Shown here one piece after another: positions 27,601 to 42,600 of a stretch of 64,000 bases of DNA (position 1 is its first letter; every line of letters starts with the position of its first letter). The stretch comes from Eremophila alpestris peregrina. Lineage: Eukaryota > Chordata > Aves > Passeriformes > Alaudidae. The position numbers and the translations under genes were made by a program. The stretch covers positions 4,355,076 to 4,419,075 of the forward strand of contig WMCF01000015.1 of the NCBI GenBank assembly GCA_009792885.1. The letters run 5' to 3'. The notes under the pieces were generated by a model. It saw only the letters and a program-made list of their open reading frames with translations. It had not been told where the DNA came from and did not search any database.

Positions 27601-30600
27601 CACCGATGTCTCTCCTAGCAATCAGACTTCAGACAACAAACTTCAAATTAATTTGCAGAGATGCGTCTTGCTCAACATGGTTAAATGTGCTTACACTTCA
27701 TCGAGCTGAGCTCTTTGCAGAAACGTATGCTTGGGTTTTTTGTGCTATCCTAAGACTACAAACAACACCCCTTTTCTCTGCAGTGCTGCCCCCCAGCTCT
27801 GCCTACTGGTTATCAAGGTGGTTTTGCATTAGCAGGTTCAGCTTTCTGACTCAGAGGCCCTGGGAACCAGCTTGATTCCAACTGATTAGCTGATTGCTAA
27901 ATGACAGGATTCTAGCAGGCACCTATGGTACTGGCTGCCTCCTCTTCACATATGAATACAAGGCAGTGTCGTTAATTGAAGGTAAAACTCAAGCTAGAGG
28001 CAATTTCCTTAGGGGGGGAAAAATACACTACATATTCAAAAGTGAAGGCCCATTAGTTCTGCACTTATCCTTTAAATTTTGTTGTCATTAAGAACATACC
28101 AGCCCCAGAAGTCTGATAACTTCTGGTTATATGAATACACACTGTATGTTTGATTTTATGAAGCTCACTAAAGCATTGTCCTCTTTTTTATGAATAACTC
28201 GCACTGTGTGCAACTGTGCAGGCCAGAAAATGCAGCTGAGAATCTCCCCAAGCCATCAGTAAGAAGAATTGCAGAAGTCACGAGCTACTTTCCTTTCCTT
28301 GTTACTACACACAGGGGATTGACAGCCCATGGTTATGAAGATTAATTATACCTGCAACAAACGGTCCTGCTCTTTTTGCCATTTCTCCTGTCGTTTTCGC
28401 TCTTCCTCTTGATCCCAAACCCGACGGCTGGGAGCACTGATGGATGGGACTGGGAGCTAATAAAGCACAGAAATTAAATTATGTTATCCTCTTTCCATGT
28501 AATCAACACTCTACATTTTAAAACATTTTTTAGAGTGATCAAAATTGTAAAGCAGTGTTAAAGCAATAGTAAGCAGAAAGCTGCTTGAAAAGACTGGGAT
28601 TATATAACTGACTAGTAGTTCTCAAACAGTACTTACATCAGGCATTGCAGGCTCTGGGCCTCCTGGGAGATTTGGGAAGCAAAAAAGAGAAATCATTAGA
28701 CCCATATATAACTGCTGCAAGACTTGTGTAACTGTGGCAAGTCTGAGCTTCAAACTAATTTTTTCTTCCTTAGTAAGACATGCTTGCATTTGCCCTGCTG
28801 AATTTTCTCGAGGGCAGAATTTATTAGGTGCTTTCAATTAATGTGCACAATTGTTTCAAAGCTTTGCATGCTTACAAGTGCCATCAGCTATTGCTTGAAT
28901 TAGCAGAACATCTCCCACTGCAGCAACACAAAGTTCTTTACTATACTTCTCCATTATTATTATTATGGTGAAACCCAAGTGTTTAGCATGACCCAGGACA
29001 GTGCACAAGGGTAGAGAAGCTATTCATCTACTGCCCTTGGCATGAATTGAGAGCAACTAACATCCACTGGCAACTTCTCTACCACAAAACCATGTATTTC
29101 TGCTCTCCAACTTTCCTTTTCTACTTCCAAAAGCACACTTGAATTCAGTTAACTTGTCACCATTCACCACAAACCTTTTGCTATTTGAGGCTATCACACT
29201 TGGCCTTAATCATCCTGTGACAAGATTATTATTAGAGATATGTATGATGCTAATTTATTAAAAGTTGAGAATATGGGGAGAAACACAAATTTAAGTGCAA
29301 TCCTTTCTTAAGCACCATCACTATTTTTGTTTGTTGACACTATACTTGTTACCTAGCTGTCCAAATTTCAGTTTAAAAAAAGGCATAAAAAAATTGCAAC
29401 TGTATTCTGAAGTATAATCTCATGAAGTGGAAAAAAGATCACATTCAGGATACAAAAGACTCTAATGAGTCACAGGTTGGCATCCATTCTATATATATAC
29501 AATTTTGTCTTCGCTGTCAGATCACAACAGCCACAGAAAATCAGGCAATTAGCTTAATCTATTGCAATTGTGCCAGGAGATATTAAAGGGAAGCATAGAC
29601 AGCACCTATTTTTGCTCCCCTCTTCTCTCACCCCTGTAAGTTTATGCTGAACTCCACAGGAATCTTCAAGTAATTGCAAAGCTAAAGTGTCAAAAGTTTA
29701 AAATTAACAAGCTGTACTGAACATGCACCCTAGAAATACAACCTTGTCCTCCCCCTCAAGCACAAGTGAAATACCTCAAATATTATTATAAAAATAATTA
29801 AAAGAAAAACCAAATTTCTGCCAGCCATAAAATAAAAATGAAAATGAAACACCAACAGCAAAACCCAACACCAAACAGCCAACAACAGACTACCACCATA
29901 TTGTAGATACAATATTGCAGATACAGCAGAAGTATTTAAAAGCAAACAGAACCACAAACACATATATATGCTGTGGCACTTCACATATTGCTTCTGGCAA
30001 AACCCAGAAATCATTGCCACTAAAAGCAAAATCCTGGCCCCACTCAAATCACTGGCAAAACTCAACTGAGCTTCCAGTGGGCCAGAATTTCACTCTTTCA
30101 GGCTACAGCAAAACAGCAAGGCATATATAGCCCAAAGACAGCATAAAACATACAACATTAGTGGAAGTATGTGAGCTGTGACATGCAAAATGCTGAAAAG
30201 CAACCTACAAAACCAAAATTGAGTGCTTCATTTGTTGCCTTTTAAAAAATGCTAACGTAATAAATTCAAAATTTATGTTGGTCTTCTTGGGATCTTGTAA
30301 CATCACCACACAGTGGAAAGCCAGCAGATGCCTTTTTACACCAATTTACACAAGAGCTGCAACTCAAATCCAGAGTTAAGTACTTCATCAACAGCTCTGA
30401 GATCTTCTCTAAACACCTGCTGGAATATTCACCATTATTCTTGTTTTGTAGGTAGTAGCAAACCTGAACAAAAAGTGCCACCCTTTTTACTCCTACCCAG
30501 TGGAAAAAAAAATTTATGAATGACACAGAAGAGATTTAAACAGCCATAGATATAAGAGAACACGCAAAGACCCATTACCACAAAGGTAGACCCATGAATT

Positions 30601-33600
30601 GTAAGAATAACCTGATGACCCTGGGGAAAGAAGGGAAATTAATTATGTTGCTTCATTGTAACTGCAGAAACAACACTGAAGAGGTAGAGCACCCAGCACC
30701 AGCCTTGTTAGGGAGAGTGCGCAGCAGGAACAATTTCATGGAAGTACATGAAATGTTAGCTCTTTGATTTACCTTGTTCAAAAAATTGTGACCGTCTTTT
30801 TAAGTTTTTCAAAGAAATAGGTTCAGATGCTATTTGAAAAATACAAAGAATACAAACAAGTCAATGAGGTGCCTTTGTTTTTTTTAATGACCATAACCAC
30901 TGGATAAGAAACTTCTTTTAGACCACCTACACACTGCAACATCACTTCAAAAAACCAAAAGCCCCAGAAACACAAAGGAAAACCTTAGGAGGTTACATCA
31001 TATACTAATTAGGATTCCATTTTATCAGTAACAATGTCCAGCTACAAAAACAGCACAAGTGTCAAACTTGGACTCAGATCCTCTCTGTCTAATTTAAGCA
31101 CCCTTGACTGGGATGCCAAATTGGAATGAGGAGCCTAATGACCATTCAAGGCCATCAGAAAACATCCCCAGAGGGCAAGTGATATCTTAGGGGAATTTTT
31201 CTATGAATTGCCTTATGTAGTCAAGCTAAAATGAAATACAAAGTTCCTACTTAAGGATTACTATTCCATTAGCAGGTATACATACCTGGTTTCTCTCATT
31301 GCTGTCATGTAAGGCCAAAACTGCTCATAGCATCATATGCAATTATTATTCATATCAGAATCATCAATATTGTTCTCCAGGAATAAAAGTAAAGTCAAAA
31401 TAGTGAAAACAGCCACTAACCCAAAAACCTCACAACTGTAAGAGGCAGGCAAAAATAGCAAAAAGTTGAGTACTCTACACTCTTCCTGATTATTAGTGAA
31501 ATAATCAATACTCATACTAACTCAGCCTCCATACAATGCAGTAACAATTACAATAAATCATGTGCCTTCTTCTCTTTTACCCCTACCACACATTAAATTT
31601 ACAACCACTAATGTAGAGACAGGGGGCTTTGTTGCAGCTTTGCTGTGAGTCCTCAAACTGCCTAGCAAACTGTGGAAGCAAACAACACACAGTTTGGATG
31701 CAACAAGATCTCTGTGATATCTGTCTGGCTTTCTGTTCATTAAGGTCTGACTTCACCCACTGTGTAACACTTCCACAGTCATTACAGGTTTAGGGTCTGT
31801 GCTTGACACATACCACACAATTAGCAGATGAAAAGAAAAAGTGGTTTACCTCTTTGTTCATTAGAGCCAAGATCTCCTTGCATTCCATTTATCAATTTTG
31901 TTTCTGTACCCTGAAATAAATAAATAAATACATACATACATAAATAAATGTAGGCTCATTAGATTTGTGGAAGTTTATCCAACTTTCCTGACAAGAACTA
32001 TATGTCAGGAAACACTTAATAACATTTTATAGAAAGATACAAAACAATCTAAAACTTCTCAGTGCAATTTGTAATAAAGGTACTGCATGCATTTGAGGGA
32101 ATCAATAACCAGCTGTGAACTGCTGCAGAAATAAAAAACATTAGCTTGCAAGAAAATGCCAGAAGCCAAGATCTTCCTATTTCAGTTCCTAGGCAGGCAG
32201 GTTTTTATTTAAAAGTAATTTGAAACCACATATACAGCTATTCTTTAGGGCTGCAACTTTCATTTAGGCTAATGATTCAGGTCAAAGTCTTCTCTGAAGA
32301 ATAAACACTATTTATAATTTTAGTCAAAAGATAGTCTGCACATGCTTTAATATTTATGATTCACCAGTGTTCTCTCATGAATAAACAGTAGCAAGTCTTT
32401 AAAACATCTTATTTACCTTAATAACATACATAGCTACATCTCTATATTTCAGATGCAGTGTCCTGTACTTGTGTTGATTAAGGAACATAAGATTTAGAAG
32501 TTCTTTTCTCCATTCTCCCACTATCAAGACATCATATTTTTTTCTTCCTTCCCACAACTCTTAAAAAAATCTTCAAAAATATACTCACAGAACTTTGAAG
32601 GCTGCTGGAGAAATCTCTTTTTGTGGATATGGTGGAAGCATTTGAAACTTTTTCTCCCGAAGTTGCATCAATCCATTTATTTTCAGATGTACCTATAATG
32701 TTGGTAGCCATACTGGTGAGATTGAGGATTTTATGCCTTACATGTGGCAGGGAAGGCAGGTCTTTGCCCCAGTCTTTATGGTATGTGGAGGATCAAGAAA
32801 TTAATATAGACAGTAACGTCAAAGAACAGAACAAGAGCTAGTGAAAACATTAAAATAACACAAAAACACACAGAAGAGGGAGACACACAAATCAGGTGGA
32901 ATTTGTGAAGACAGGAAAAAGGGCATTTATAGCAGACCGCCTTCCCCAAATATGTATGTGTTAGTCATAAGCCAGGTAAAAGTTTGCCAGATGTTTTGCT
33001 GATATTTGCTACAGCAACTGAACATTAGAGAGGAGTTAGCATTCATTGGAAACTATTTCATTAGTGTTAGTAAGGATTGAGAAAATTCTTCCAACTTTAC
33101 TCACTCAAGGTACAATGAGACTCATACACTATCCAGAGAAGGGTTGTTTTCACGTCCATGCTCATCAGGAAGCACAGAGAGGGGGAAGAAGAGGCAGTCT
33201 AAACTCAACTAGCAGAATGATGAATTAAAGACAAATAATGCTATTCTCACATACTCCATCATTTCTCCCCTCCCTACCCATCCTACTGAAAATTTTATTC
33301 AATTATTTTTTTGCCGCTAATCTCACTCTTCAGTTCTATTAGGTCCTCTAAAGTGATTTGTTTCTTGTCTCTTCCTAATCCCACTGGTTTTTTACCCCAG
33401 TTTGCTGATAACTTGTTTACTTAGCTTCCCACTAGAAGAATGTTTTGTATTTATACTGTGAAAGAAGTCACTGGTTACACTTCCTACTCTGCAAAACTTC
33501 TTCTAGAACTTTGAAAGGGCTTCCTTATTAAAACCATGTTACAAGGCTGTCAAGCCAGGATAGAAACTCTCCCTACCCAGAATGGGTTGTACTTTTCTGG

Positions 33601-36600
33601 AGAGATTACAGCACCACAGTATTTGGGTCAATGGCCAGAATCATAACACACAGGTGCTACATCACCCACAAGATTATACCTCACTTCAGATGCTCCTGAA
33701 GAAAGGAACACAAGATCCCCCTTCCCTGAAGAAAGGGAGCTGACAACTGAGAGAGGACCTCTAAAAATTATTATCCTCTAGAAATCAGACCCTCTTCATT
33801 CTGGTGGTATGGCAGGAAAGAAAAAGATTAGATTCCTTTTTTGTGCACTTTTTTAACCTGTCCATCCTCTAAGAAACAGGCCAGAGCACAAGAGTGAGGT
33901 CAGTAGTTCAATGTTCTGCAGATTTGCTTGTCAAGACATTTCTAATGCACAAGCAGTTAAAAAAGCCAAGTTGTGTTAAAATGCAACAGACATGCTGGCA
34001 AACTACTTAGCTGAGATACGTATTACTGCTGTAAGGGTAATAAGGACTCTCAGCTGTCAGGAACAGCAGAGACAAAGCTTATTTGCCTTACAGAGCATAC
34101 AGTATCTGCCTGGCGAAACAACTCACCATTCTTTCCATATCGTCTGACATCCATGACCAGGTTTCCAGTTTCTAGTGCTCTGCTGATGGCCTCTTCCCAC
34201 TGACTGTAGTCCATTTGTGAAACCTTTGTGCCATTGACAGCAATGATCTCATCATTTACATGCAGTTGACAAAGTGCTGCAGGGCTGCCTGCAAAAAACA
34301 AGAAAAATGTTATTATGTCTCCATTCATACTTTTTCTTTTTATCACAGTTGTGATTGGAAGAGAGTGGATTGGGGAATTATTCAAAGAAATGCTTAATGG
34401 TGGATATTTAGAAAGTCTTAGAAAAATTCACTACACTGTAACGTAAGCTCAGTAAACTCAGCATCAAAATAGCTTTTCAATTTAGAACTCATGGGAACAA
34501 CAAAGAAATCAGTCTTCTGGACTTGTAAGTCTTCAAATTCTGGTTAGCCCATTTAATAGACAACCTCTGTGTTCAGTCTTCCCTTCACTAACTCACCTTT
34601 ATAATCTGTGAGAGTGAGAGAGAGGCAGCACCACACCATCTATACCCAAAGATTAGCTGTAATTCAGCCAATGTTTGGGTAATCCTCTTATTTGTCAAAG
34701 AAAACCAGCCTGCATTTTTTTACTACTTAATTCCAGTAGAAGCTGGCTTTCTCATATTCTCATTTACATTTTCTGAGCTCTGCTGACAAGAGCATGCTGC
34801 TTTATTGCTTTGCTAGAATAGTTTGTTTGCCCTGAATTGATTGGTAATTGGACTAAAGATATTGCTGGGTACTGACCCAGTAGACTTCTCTGGATTCTAC
34901 TTATTTTATCTATTAAGAACAAACTTCATGGCAGGTTGGACTTTGAAACTATTGATATTTTGCAAGACAGACTGCACTTTATACTTTTTCATCTGCTACA
35001 CATTGGCAGGCAATCTCACTAGACTAAGGACAGAGAACACAGAGGACCAGTTCATAAATATTTTCTCTATTTAATTCAGAAAATGGATGAGCTGAGAAAC
35101 TCAGACTCTCCAAGCAAGATTTTACAGATTACATATGAACGGTTCTTCCATCAAGAATTATTCCCTTAACAGAATAGAAAATAGAAAAGCCATGTAAAAT
35201 TATAGTTAAGGATCGCACAATAAACCCTCATGTTAATAAAACAAGTTTGAATTACACAGTGGAAGTATTTTCCAAAGTAAGTAGTAAAATCCACACATCT
35301 TGCTTAAAATATACCAAGAACAATGTCCTACTACATTATGAGAAACAATGTGGACAAGTATGACAGAAAAACGTAGACACCACATGCTTCATCCTGAATG
35401 TCTTTTGACTCATTAGTAAAATGCTGCTGTAAGTCTGGCTCATATACTATGGATTCAGATGGCTTCACACACCAGAAAATTAAGAAATTAAGAAATGCTA
35501 TGCTTCCTAGTACTGCACCAAATAGTGATTCATCACAGTTCACTAAAAAGCTATACTAGCTGCTCTGCTAGAAGAACATAGGTCCATATTATAGCTTTCT
35601 GCATCATTCTTAAAATACAGACTAAAAACTTCATTTGCAGTTATCAGTACCAATTCCTTTTAAGCAGTATTGTAGAAGAAAATGTAGGGTTTTCATCTGG
35701 AGGAAGAATGGGCAATAGTTTAACTGGGAAAACACATGCCTCTCTGGGAGTCAGGAAGATGTTAAAGATTTTCAAGTCTGTTAGTGGAAGGTACTATTAA
35801 TGTCAAAGATACTAATACTGAAGTTACTAATTTCAACAACATAATGCAACATTTGATGTTGATATGAAGTACCATATTAAGAATGCTGTCTGATATTAAG
35901 TACCATATAGTTTAACTACATCTGAACTAAGCCTTATGCTCATGGTACAGGGAAAGCTTCAGGCTCCAGCAGAGCCATCAGAACTCCTAATTTCTGTCTT
36001 GAGTTGTGACAGAATAAGCCCCCAGTAACAAAAAGAAAAAAAAAAGGTTGTGTTCATTTTATTCAAATTTGTCAGGGATGAGACTGGGCTCAGAGGTGTG
36101 AACAGTATACTTCAGCTCAGTTTTAGGAAAGGAAGGGAGCTGAAGATTGCACAGTTCTTCCTGTACTATTACTAGAAAGGCATATCCAGACCATACTCCA
36201 ATCATACAGATTGAGTGAATAGTGGCAGTCTCTAGATCTGGACCTAAAATAGCCAGAACAACTTACACTGCTCAATTTTTGGCCTCTAACTTTGCCAACA
36301 GATCTTCCTGCACAGTCTCTGGACAAAAGGGCTTCTCAAGAGTGCAAACCAGGGTGCCTATAGTGTGCTTCTGCTCTGAGTCACCTCCAGAGAAGCCCAC
36401 AGAGAATGGCCAAAAATTAAGGTGCCAAAAGTTGTCTTTCTCTGTCCAGCTCCTCCAAGACCATAAGAATTAACAATAATTTCTTTATATTCTTATAGAG
36501 GATCTAGTTTTCATTTTATAAAATATGTACTGCTTTTAAGTTTTTCATAGGTTTCCCTGAAGGCAAAAGGCTTTTCTTTCTTACTAGTCCCCAGTAAAAA

Positions 36601-39600
36601 CAAAGACAACCAAATACTCATGTTCCATATGTTCTAAGTTATCTCTAACCTATTCCCATCTGTTGTTATTACAATAGATAAACACTACCTCAATGACAGA
36701 AAAAAAATAAAACTTGAAGGACGTGGGTCAAATTTATTTTGTCCTACATGACTGCAAGTGTTTGATCAGACATGCACTCCTGTACCAACACAACTTCAAA
36801 AAAACTATTGCAAAGGGAAAGTGAAAGGGGAAGGACTGAAACAATAAAGATTATATGGCACTGGGGAAGTTGGCAGAACAATGTCTAGATTAATTACTTT
36901 AAGGCTTTCTATTTACCTAATTTTTAGTGTAAAGGTTGAAAACTCCTGTACAAAGTGAGAACTATTATTTTTGTATGTAGTAAATGGATCTCACTGAAAT
37001 ATGTGTTACAAGCTTAACTCTTATTCAGCTTTTTTGAGAACACTTTTAAGAAGTTAATTTTGCCTACCAAGTAGTTTTCTTAGAGGTTTTTTTAAGGAAT
37101 AGTATATGTAAAATACAGAGTCATCTATAAGTAGTAAAAAATATACATGCTGGGTATCAAGAAAATCATACAGCTAGTTAGGAAGACAACACTATCAGAG
37201 AAAGTATTCCTGGAAGCTTTTTCTGAGCTCAAGAAAGAGAAAAGTGTGACTAGAACAGTTGATTTGGATTTGCCAAGCCTAAACAATACTTGAGCAACCT
37301 AGTTATCTTTAATGATGAATTGACTAGATCTCAGTATGGGGGAAGAGAGGTGGTCACAATCCACCTTGTCTCTAATAAGACCATTGATATGATATTCCAC
37401 AGAATCCTGGTATCAAAATTGGGATGGTCTTGTCCACAGAGCGACCAGATGGGTGAAAAACTGGCTGGGCTGTCAGGCCCTGTGGAAAGTGGTTAATGGC
37501 TCTTACTCAGCCTGTGGGCTGCTTACATGTGGATGTATCCAGGGACCTTACCCTATTTATTGTGTTCACCAATATGCAGGAGGAGGTAAAACACACCCTC
37601 AGGTTTTCAAGCCTTGTCAAAAGTGAGAGAGTGACCAATACAAGGAGAGCAAGGCTGCTCTTGGGAGCAGGACCTGACATTCAACAAGGCCAAATGCAGG
37701 GTCCTGTTCTAGAAAGGGCTAATTCCCAGTGATGGTCTAGGCTGGGCATTGATGGGCTGGAGAGCAAGGCTGGGGGGGCCCTGGCAGTGGTGGGGCTGTA
37801 TGAACACCAACATGACCAACAGATCAAGACAAGTGACCATTCAATTCACTCAGCACTTCTTATGCCACACTGACAATAATGTGGAGAAGAGAGGCTGCAG
37901 GAGAACCTAACAGGAGATCCCCCCTAGTTCATACCAGGGGGCTCCTGAGAAGGGAAAGCCTGTTCTTTATTGAAATTTGTCAGGAAAACACAGAACAGTG
38001 ATTATAAACTGGGACAAAGATTGGTCTACTGGATGTGCAGGGAAAATTTTCTCTGGGAGGATAATGCCCAAAGAGGCTGTGTGGTTTCCATCCTCAGAGG
38101 GTCTCAAACCCACATGGGTAAAAGCCCTAGGCCACTTGGCCAGAATTCCATCCTGACATTTTGAGCAGTATGTTGCTCTAGGTGATCTTCCAAGATTTCT
38201 TCCAACCTGAATTATCCTATAACTTATCCTTAAAAATAGGAAAAACAACATTCCCGAGTGCCTAGCTGAAAGCATATATTACTCTCTCAATGGGTCATCC
38301 ACCTCTTTCATCCTTCATTTATTTAAAGGGAGCTACAGCTATTGAGTAAGGATACAAGACAAGACAGTTGTTGGAAAAAAAAGCTGCTGAACCCAGGCTA
38401 CAAACAAGAACACTGAGATTCAGTCCATTCTCAGTTCCATCTATACTTTGTGCTCTTCCTTGTGAGAATGGTAATAAAGCTTAACCAAGATAGCAACAAC
38501 TAGGCCTTCACCTTCTCCTTGGGACAAGAGCCCCTGTGGACCTTTGTGAATGGCCAGCAGGAACATTCACTACCCTCAGATTTCTCCTTTTCAGCTGGCA
38601 GTGCAAATGGACAGACCCTTGCCTCCAAGGAAGGAAATTAAACCAAAAGCCTAGCAGCAGGGAAAGCAAAGGGAAAGTTATTCTTTGGGCAAAGTGAATA
38701 TTAATATTTCCAGAATCACAGAATGAAACAAGTTGGAAGGCACCACAGTGGTTCATCTGGTCCATCCTCCCTGCTCAAGGAGGATTATCCTAGAGCAAAT
38801 CCAGTTAGAAAAGTACCTAGATATAGTGAAGAAAGGCCTCTTCACTTCTTGAATTTGAAAAAGAAAATACCAAGACTGCTCACTGGTATTGTTTTCTCTC
38901 TGGAAAGCATAATACAGGGCTAACTTAATTACTTTCTCAGGATGATCTTGTCTTAGGTGGAAAGAAGGGTACAATTCAATATTCCTCAAGTATTCCTGGC
39001 AATGGGAAAGGTCATTGTTTAGAAAACAAGTATTATATGTCATTTGCTTGGGTTTTTGTTGTTTTGTTGCCTTTTTAAAAAAGACAATAGAGCTTGTTCT
39101 CTGCAGAAAATTATTAAAAGTTAGAAATAAAATTTTTATATGTGTCATCTAAAGACAAAAATGTTTCTTTCCCTCAGTATTAAAACAACTGGAAAAAAAA
39201 ACTGCACTGGAAATCAATTTAAAAGTTGCAATTACTTAAAAATATGAGCTGTCTCCAAAATTCAGTGTGAAAAAGAAAAGAGAAATTGAACAAAGAACTA
39301 AGTTTCTTCTGCATGTGTTTACAAACGTAAAGTGAAATCTTTTAAACTTAGCTGAAAGAAACGGTCTGGATATTAGAAGACTGTATTTGCCCATCAACAT
39401 TGTTCTCTAAGAGGCTCAGTGAACAAATAATCATGTTTACACCCTTCTTGAGGAGGAAAATGCATTTTGGTATTTCTGAATTCAACCTGTTTCAAGAGAT
39501 GAGGATTCACAAAAATACATTAGTAAATGAAATACTGCTTTTTCAGTTCTTCAGATGTTTTAAAATGTTTGCAGCATTCTCAGCAGCAAATGCCTTAATT

Positions 39601-42600
39601 AAGAAACCTCTGCAAACTAAACATAAGAACAAAAATTTATGTATATATACACATTTACCTTCTTCAACTGTCTGTACAATGGCTCCTGGAGAATTCCAAT
39701 TTGTTGTAAACCCAAAGCTCCGACTGTGGCCAGGTCTCTGGTTTATACTGATTCTCATTTCACTGTACTGTTCCTGAAAAATAAAACATGACACTACAGT
39801 ATCTGGTATCACAGGAATCTAAATGAGGGAAAGTTTATCCTCTAAATAAGTGAGGCTGCTCACAATGGGCACTTTAATCATCTATTATTAGCATCACAGA
39901 CAAAGGAAACAGTATTGAAGTCAGTTAACTAACTCATTTGCTTTTTATTCCAACAGGTGTGTTTTCAGTCTACATTTATATTTTCTCTACACATATATTT
40001 CACTCTGCATTTCTATTATTTTAAAAGTTTAGCAGCACAATGCTAAAAAAATTTAAGAACCTGGAGGAAATTAAACCCCTAAATGATTCTTCATGGATTG
40101 TCTTGTGAATTTGTGACATATACTGCTTTCTCAGAGAGCATCAGAAATATGAAAAAGCTCTACAACTGTAATCAATCTTACTTTTCTCTTGCACATCCTA
40201 CCATGACAATCATCAATTTCCTTAAGGCTCAATGCTGCAACTAGGTTAACTTGGGTGCACAATAATCTTAATTTTGTGTGAAATATTACCAGCTTGCTAT
40301 TTTGCAATAGAGAACTTAGATAATAAAACAATCCCCAAATCAGCTAAATCCAGATCTTTGTTTTTAATGGACTTTCAAGATGCTTTCAGAGTCTGAATCT
40401 GAATTTTAAACAACAAGAATATCTGAATGGGAAAACATTTTGTAACACTTACTTTCAATCCCACGCTATATTCAAGAGCATGTGTTGCATACATTAACAT
40501 TCTAATGTGAGGTCATTAAAAGCTACTGAAATACCCAAATGCATGCAATGCACTTCATCAGCCTGACATTGACATTGGTAGAAAAGAAAAAAATTAGATT
40601 TTTCTGTCCAACAATGTTAAAATAGATATATTCCAGCAAAATGTTCATAGAAGGCACTCTGCACATTTTTACACACACATTAAATGTATGTCTCCATTTT
40701 AGTTCCCTAGTGAACCAGCCTTCCTGAAGAGCCAGATTAATTTTCCCTAACTTAAAATATTTAAAAGTCTGGAAACCTATGCCAATTCCTCCAAGCTCCT
40801 CTGTTGATGCAACAGGCAGCTACAGTGAGCCCTGCACAAGCAGATGCAGCCAGCCAGAGTCTCAGGGTGTTGCAGCCAGAGGTGGTTTCAGCAGTACCTG
40901 GGTACTGGATAGAGAAGAAAACAACACTGTACGGCATCATTCCCAAGGTACCACCTCATGTTACAGGAATGTTCCTGGGGAAACACTCCCCATTACAGCC
41001 CAGGGTAGAAATTAAGTCTTTTCTTCACAACACAGCTACTGGCTTGCAAATGCTCCAATACAACCCAAGTCCTTAGGTGAGTATATTAAAAGTGAGTCTA
41101 CTAAAACAGGACAGCACTTTGGGCTAGAGAACACACAAACCTTTAAAGTTTAAGTGCGTTCCTGGAAATTATCACTGGTCTTACTTTTTAAAATTAATCC
41201 CAACATGACTCTTCAGATCTATCTTTTGTCAGAGAATTAATGTGACTTCGTACACTGACCTTTATCATTTTTAGAGGTCAACTCTAAAACAGTGCTCCAC
41301 AGATCTGGTGTTATGGCCCTCATGATTAGTGAACTATATCAAACTCTCTGGCAATGATTTACAAACACATCAAATGGAACTTGCCTTCCTTAACTTAGAG
41401 CTTGTTAAGTTAGGTAACAAAACCAAGATTTTTTTTTTAACTTTAAAAAAAATTTAAATACTCCCCCATAGTACTCACTTGTAGGAGGAAAAACTTAAAA
41501 TCACATAACTAATGACAGGAGAAAAACAAATGGACCTAGTACTTGATATTCTCATTTGCCTTGCTTAAACAGATACTAAGAACTCATATTGAATCTGTCT
41601 GTTTTCACTGATTAAAAAAGAAACTCCTCTGCCTGTTTTTGCTACAACACAGGAAAAAGAAACGTCACAAACTCTTTACTTATATAGCAATCACAGTTTC
41701 AAAAAATTATGATAACTTCATTACAATGGCCAAGAGGCATCTGGGGTATTAAACTGCAATGTATTTCTTTTCCACAAGTGATTAGGAAAATTGTTTGGAA
41801 GCCAGTGAATTTCTGAAAAGGTGGTATGGGAAGTGATTTAATAAGTTAGCATCCAAGGTCTTACGACCTTCACCCAAGCAACTGGCACAATTAAGTTTTA
41901 CAGTAGGATCAGGAATGCAAATCTGTCAAGGGTTATGAACTGAATCATCAGATAGTGCAGAAAGGTATCAAAAGTTAAAGCTATTGCTGGTGAAACATGC
42001 AATCAATTAGAGGAAACAGCACTTAAGATACAGATTTCAAAAAGAACACTGAAAGAACCAACCCCTTATCCAATAGGCACATGCACAGAGAGATGCTGGT
42101 TTACTTCAAAATTAACATGAGGTTTAATTACATTCAAGTAAATAGCTAAAAAAAAAAAAAAAGAAAAAAAAGGCCCAAGCCACAACAGATGGAAAAAAGG
42201 ATAGTATGATACTGGTCAGCCTTTGAAAAGCTGATATCTATTTTCCACCACCAGTTTAAAAGTGCAAATGAATGCTACAGCAGCTCAGATAATTCATCTG
42301 TCACACCTGATTATATGCACAATGTGCTAATTTGGAGAATAGCAAAAAACTTTGCAAGAATTACATGATATGTAGAATAACTATTCTGAATTAGAATGAT
42401 AAATAAAGTTAAGCTTTGACCAAAAAATTACAAAAAGGACCAGGAAAAATTCAGCAAAAGAATAATTTTTTTGTTCCCAAATACTCTCTTTCCCCTAAAT
42501 TAAATCAAAGGAAATAGCAGGTCTCTGAGATATCCTCTTACTACCAGAAAATACTTGCATTAGATGCACTTTTAGCTATTTTCTCTTTTATTCTGCTGTG

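Larger units (their letters stand above)
34289..39658 (-). other. LMO7: LMO7 intron splitting the PDZ domain
   Basis: Largest intron in the window, 5.4 kb, holding two CR1 insertions (listed separately). A 70-codon minus-strand ORF at 35331-35543 was examined and lacks a proper acceptor. Nothing else identified. Confidence 0.6.

Noticed and set aside
35331..35543. 70-codon minus-strand ORF in the PDZ intron
   Set aside because: No pyrimidine tract before the possible AG, and inclusion would interrupt the PDZ fold.
37290..37732. Two adjacent plus-strand ORFs as a novel gene
   Set aside because: They match the decayed CR1 reverse-transcriptase tail.
40779..41076. Overlapping plus-strand ORFs, faintly like a retroviral dUTPase (VTGMFLGKHS)
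   Set aside because: Similarity is too weak and short to support, with no neighbouring retroviral genes or LTRs.
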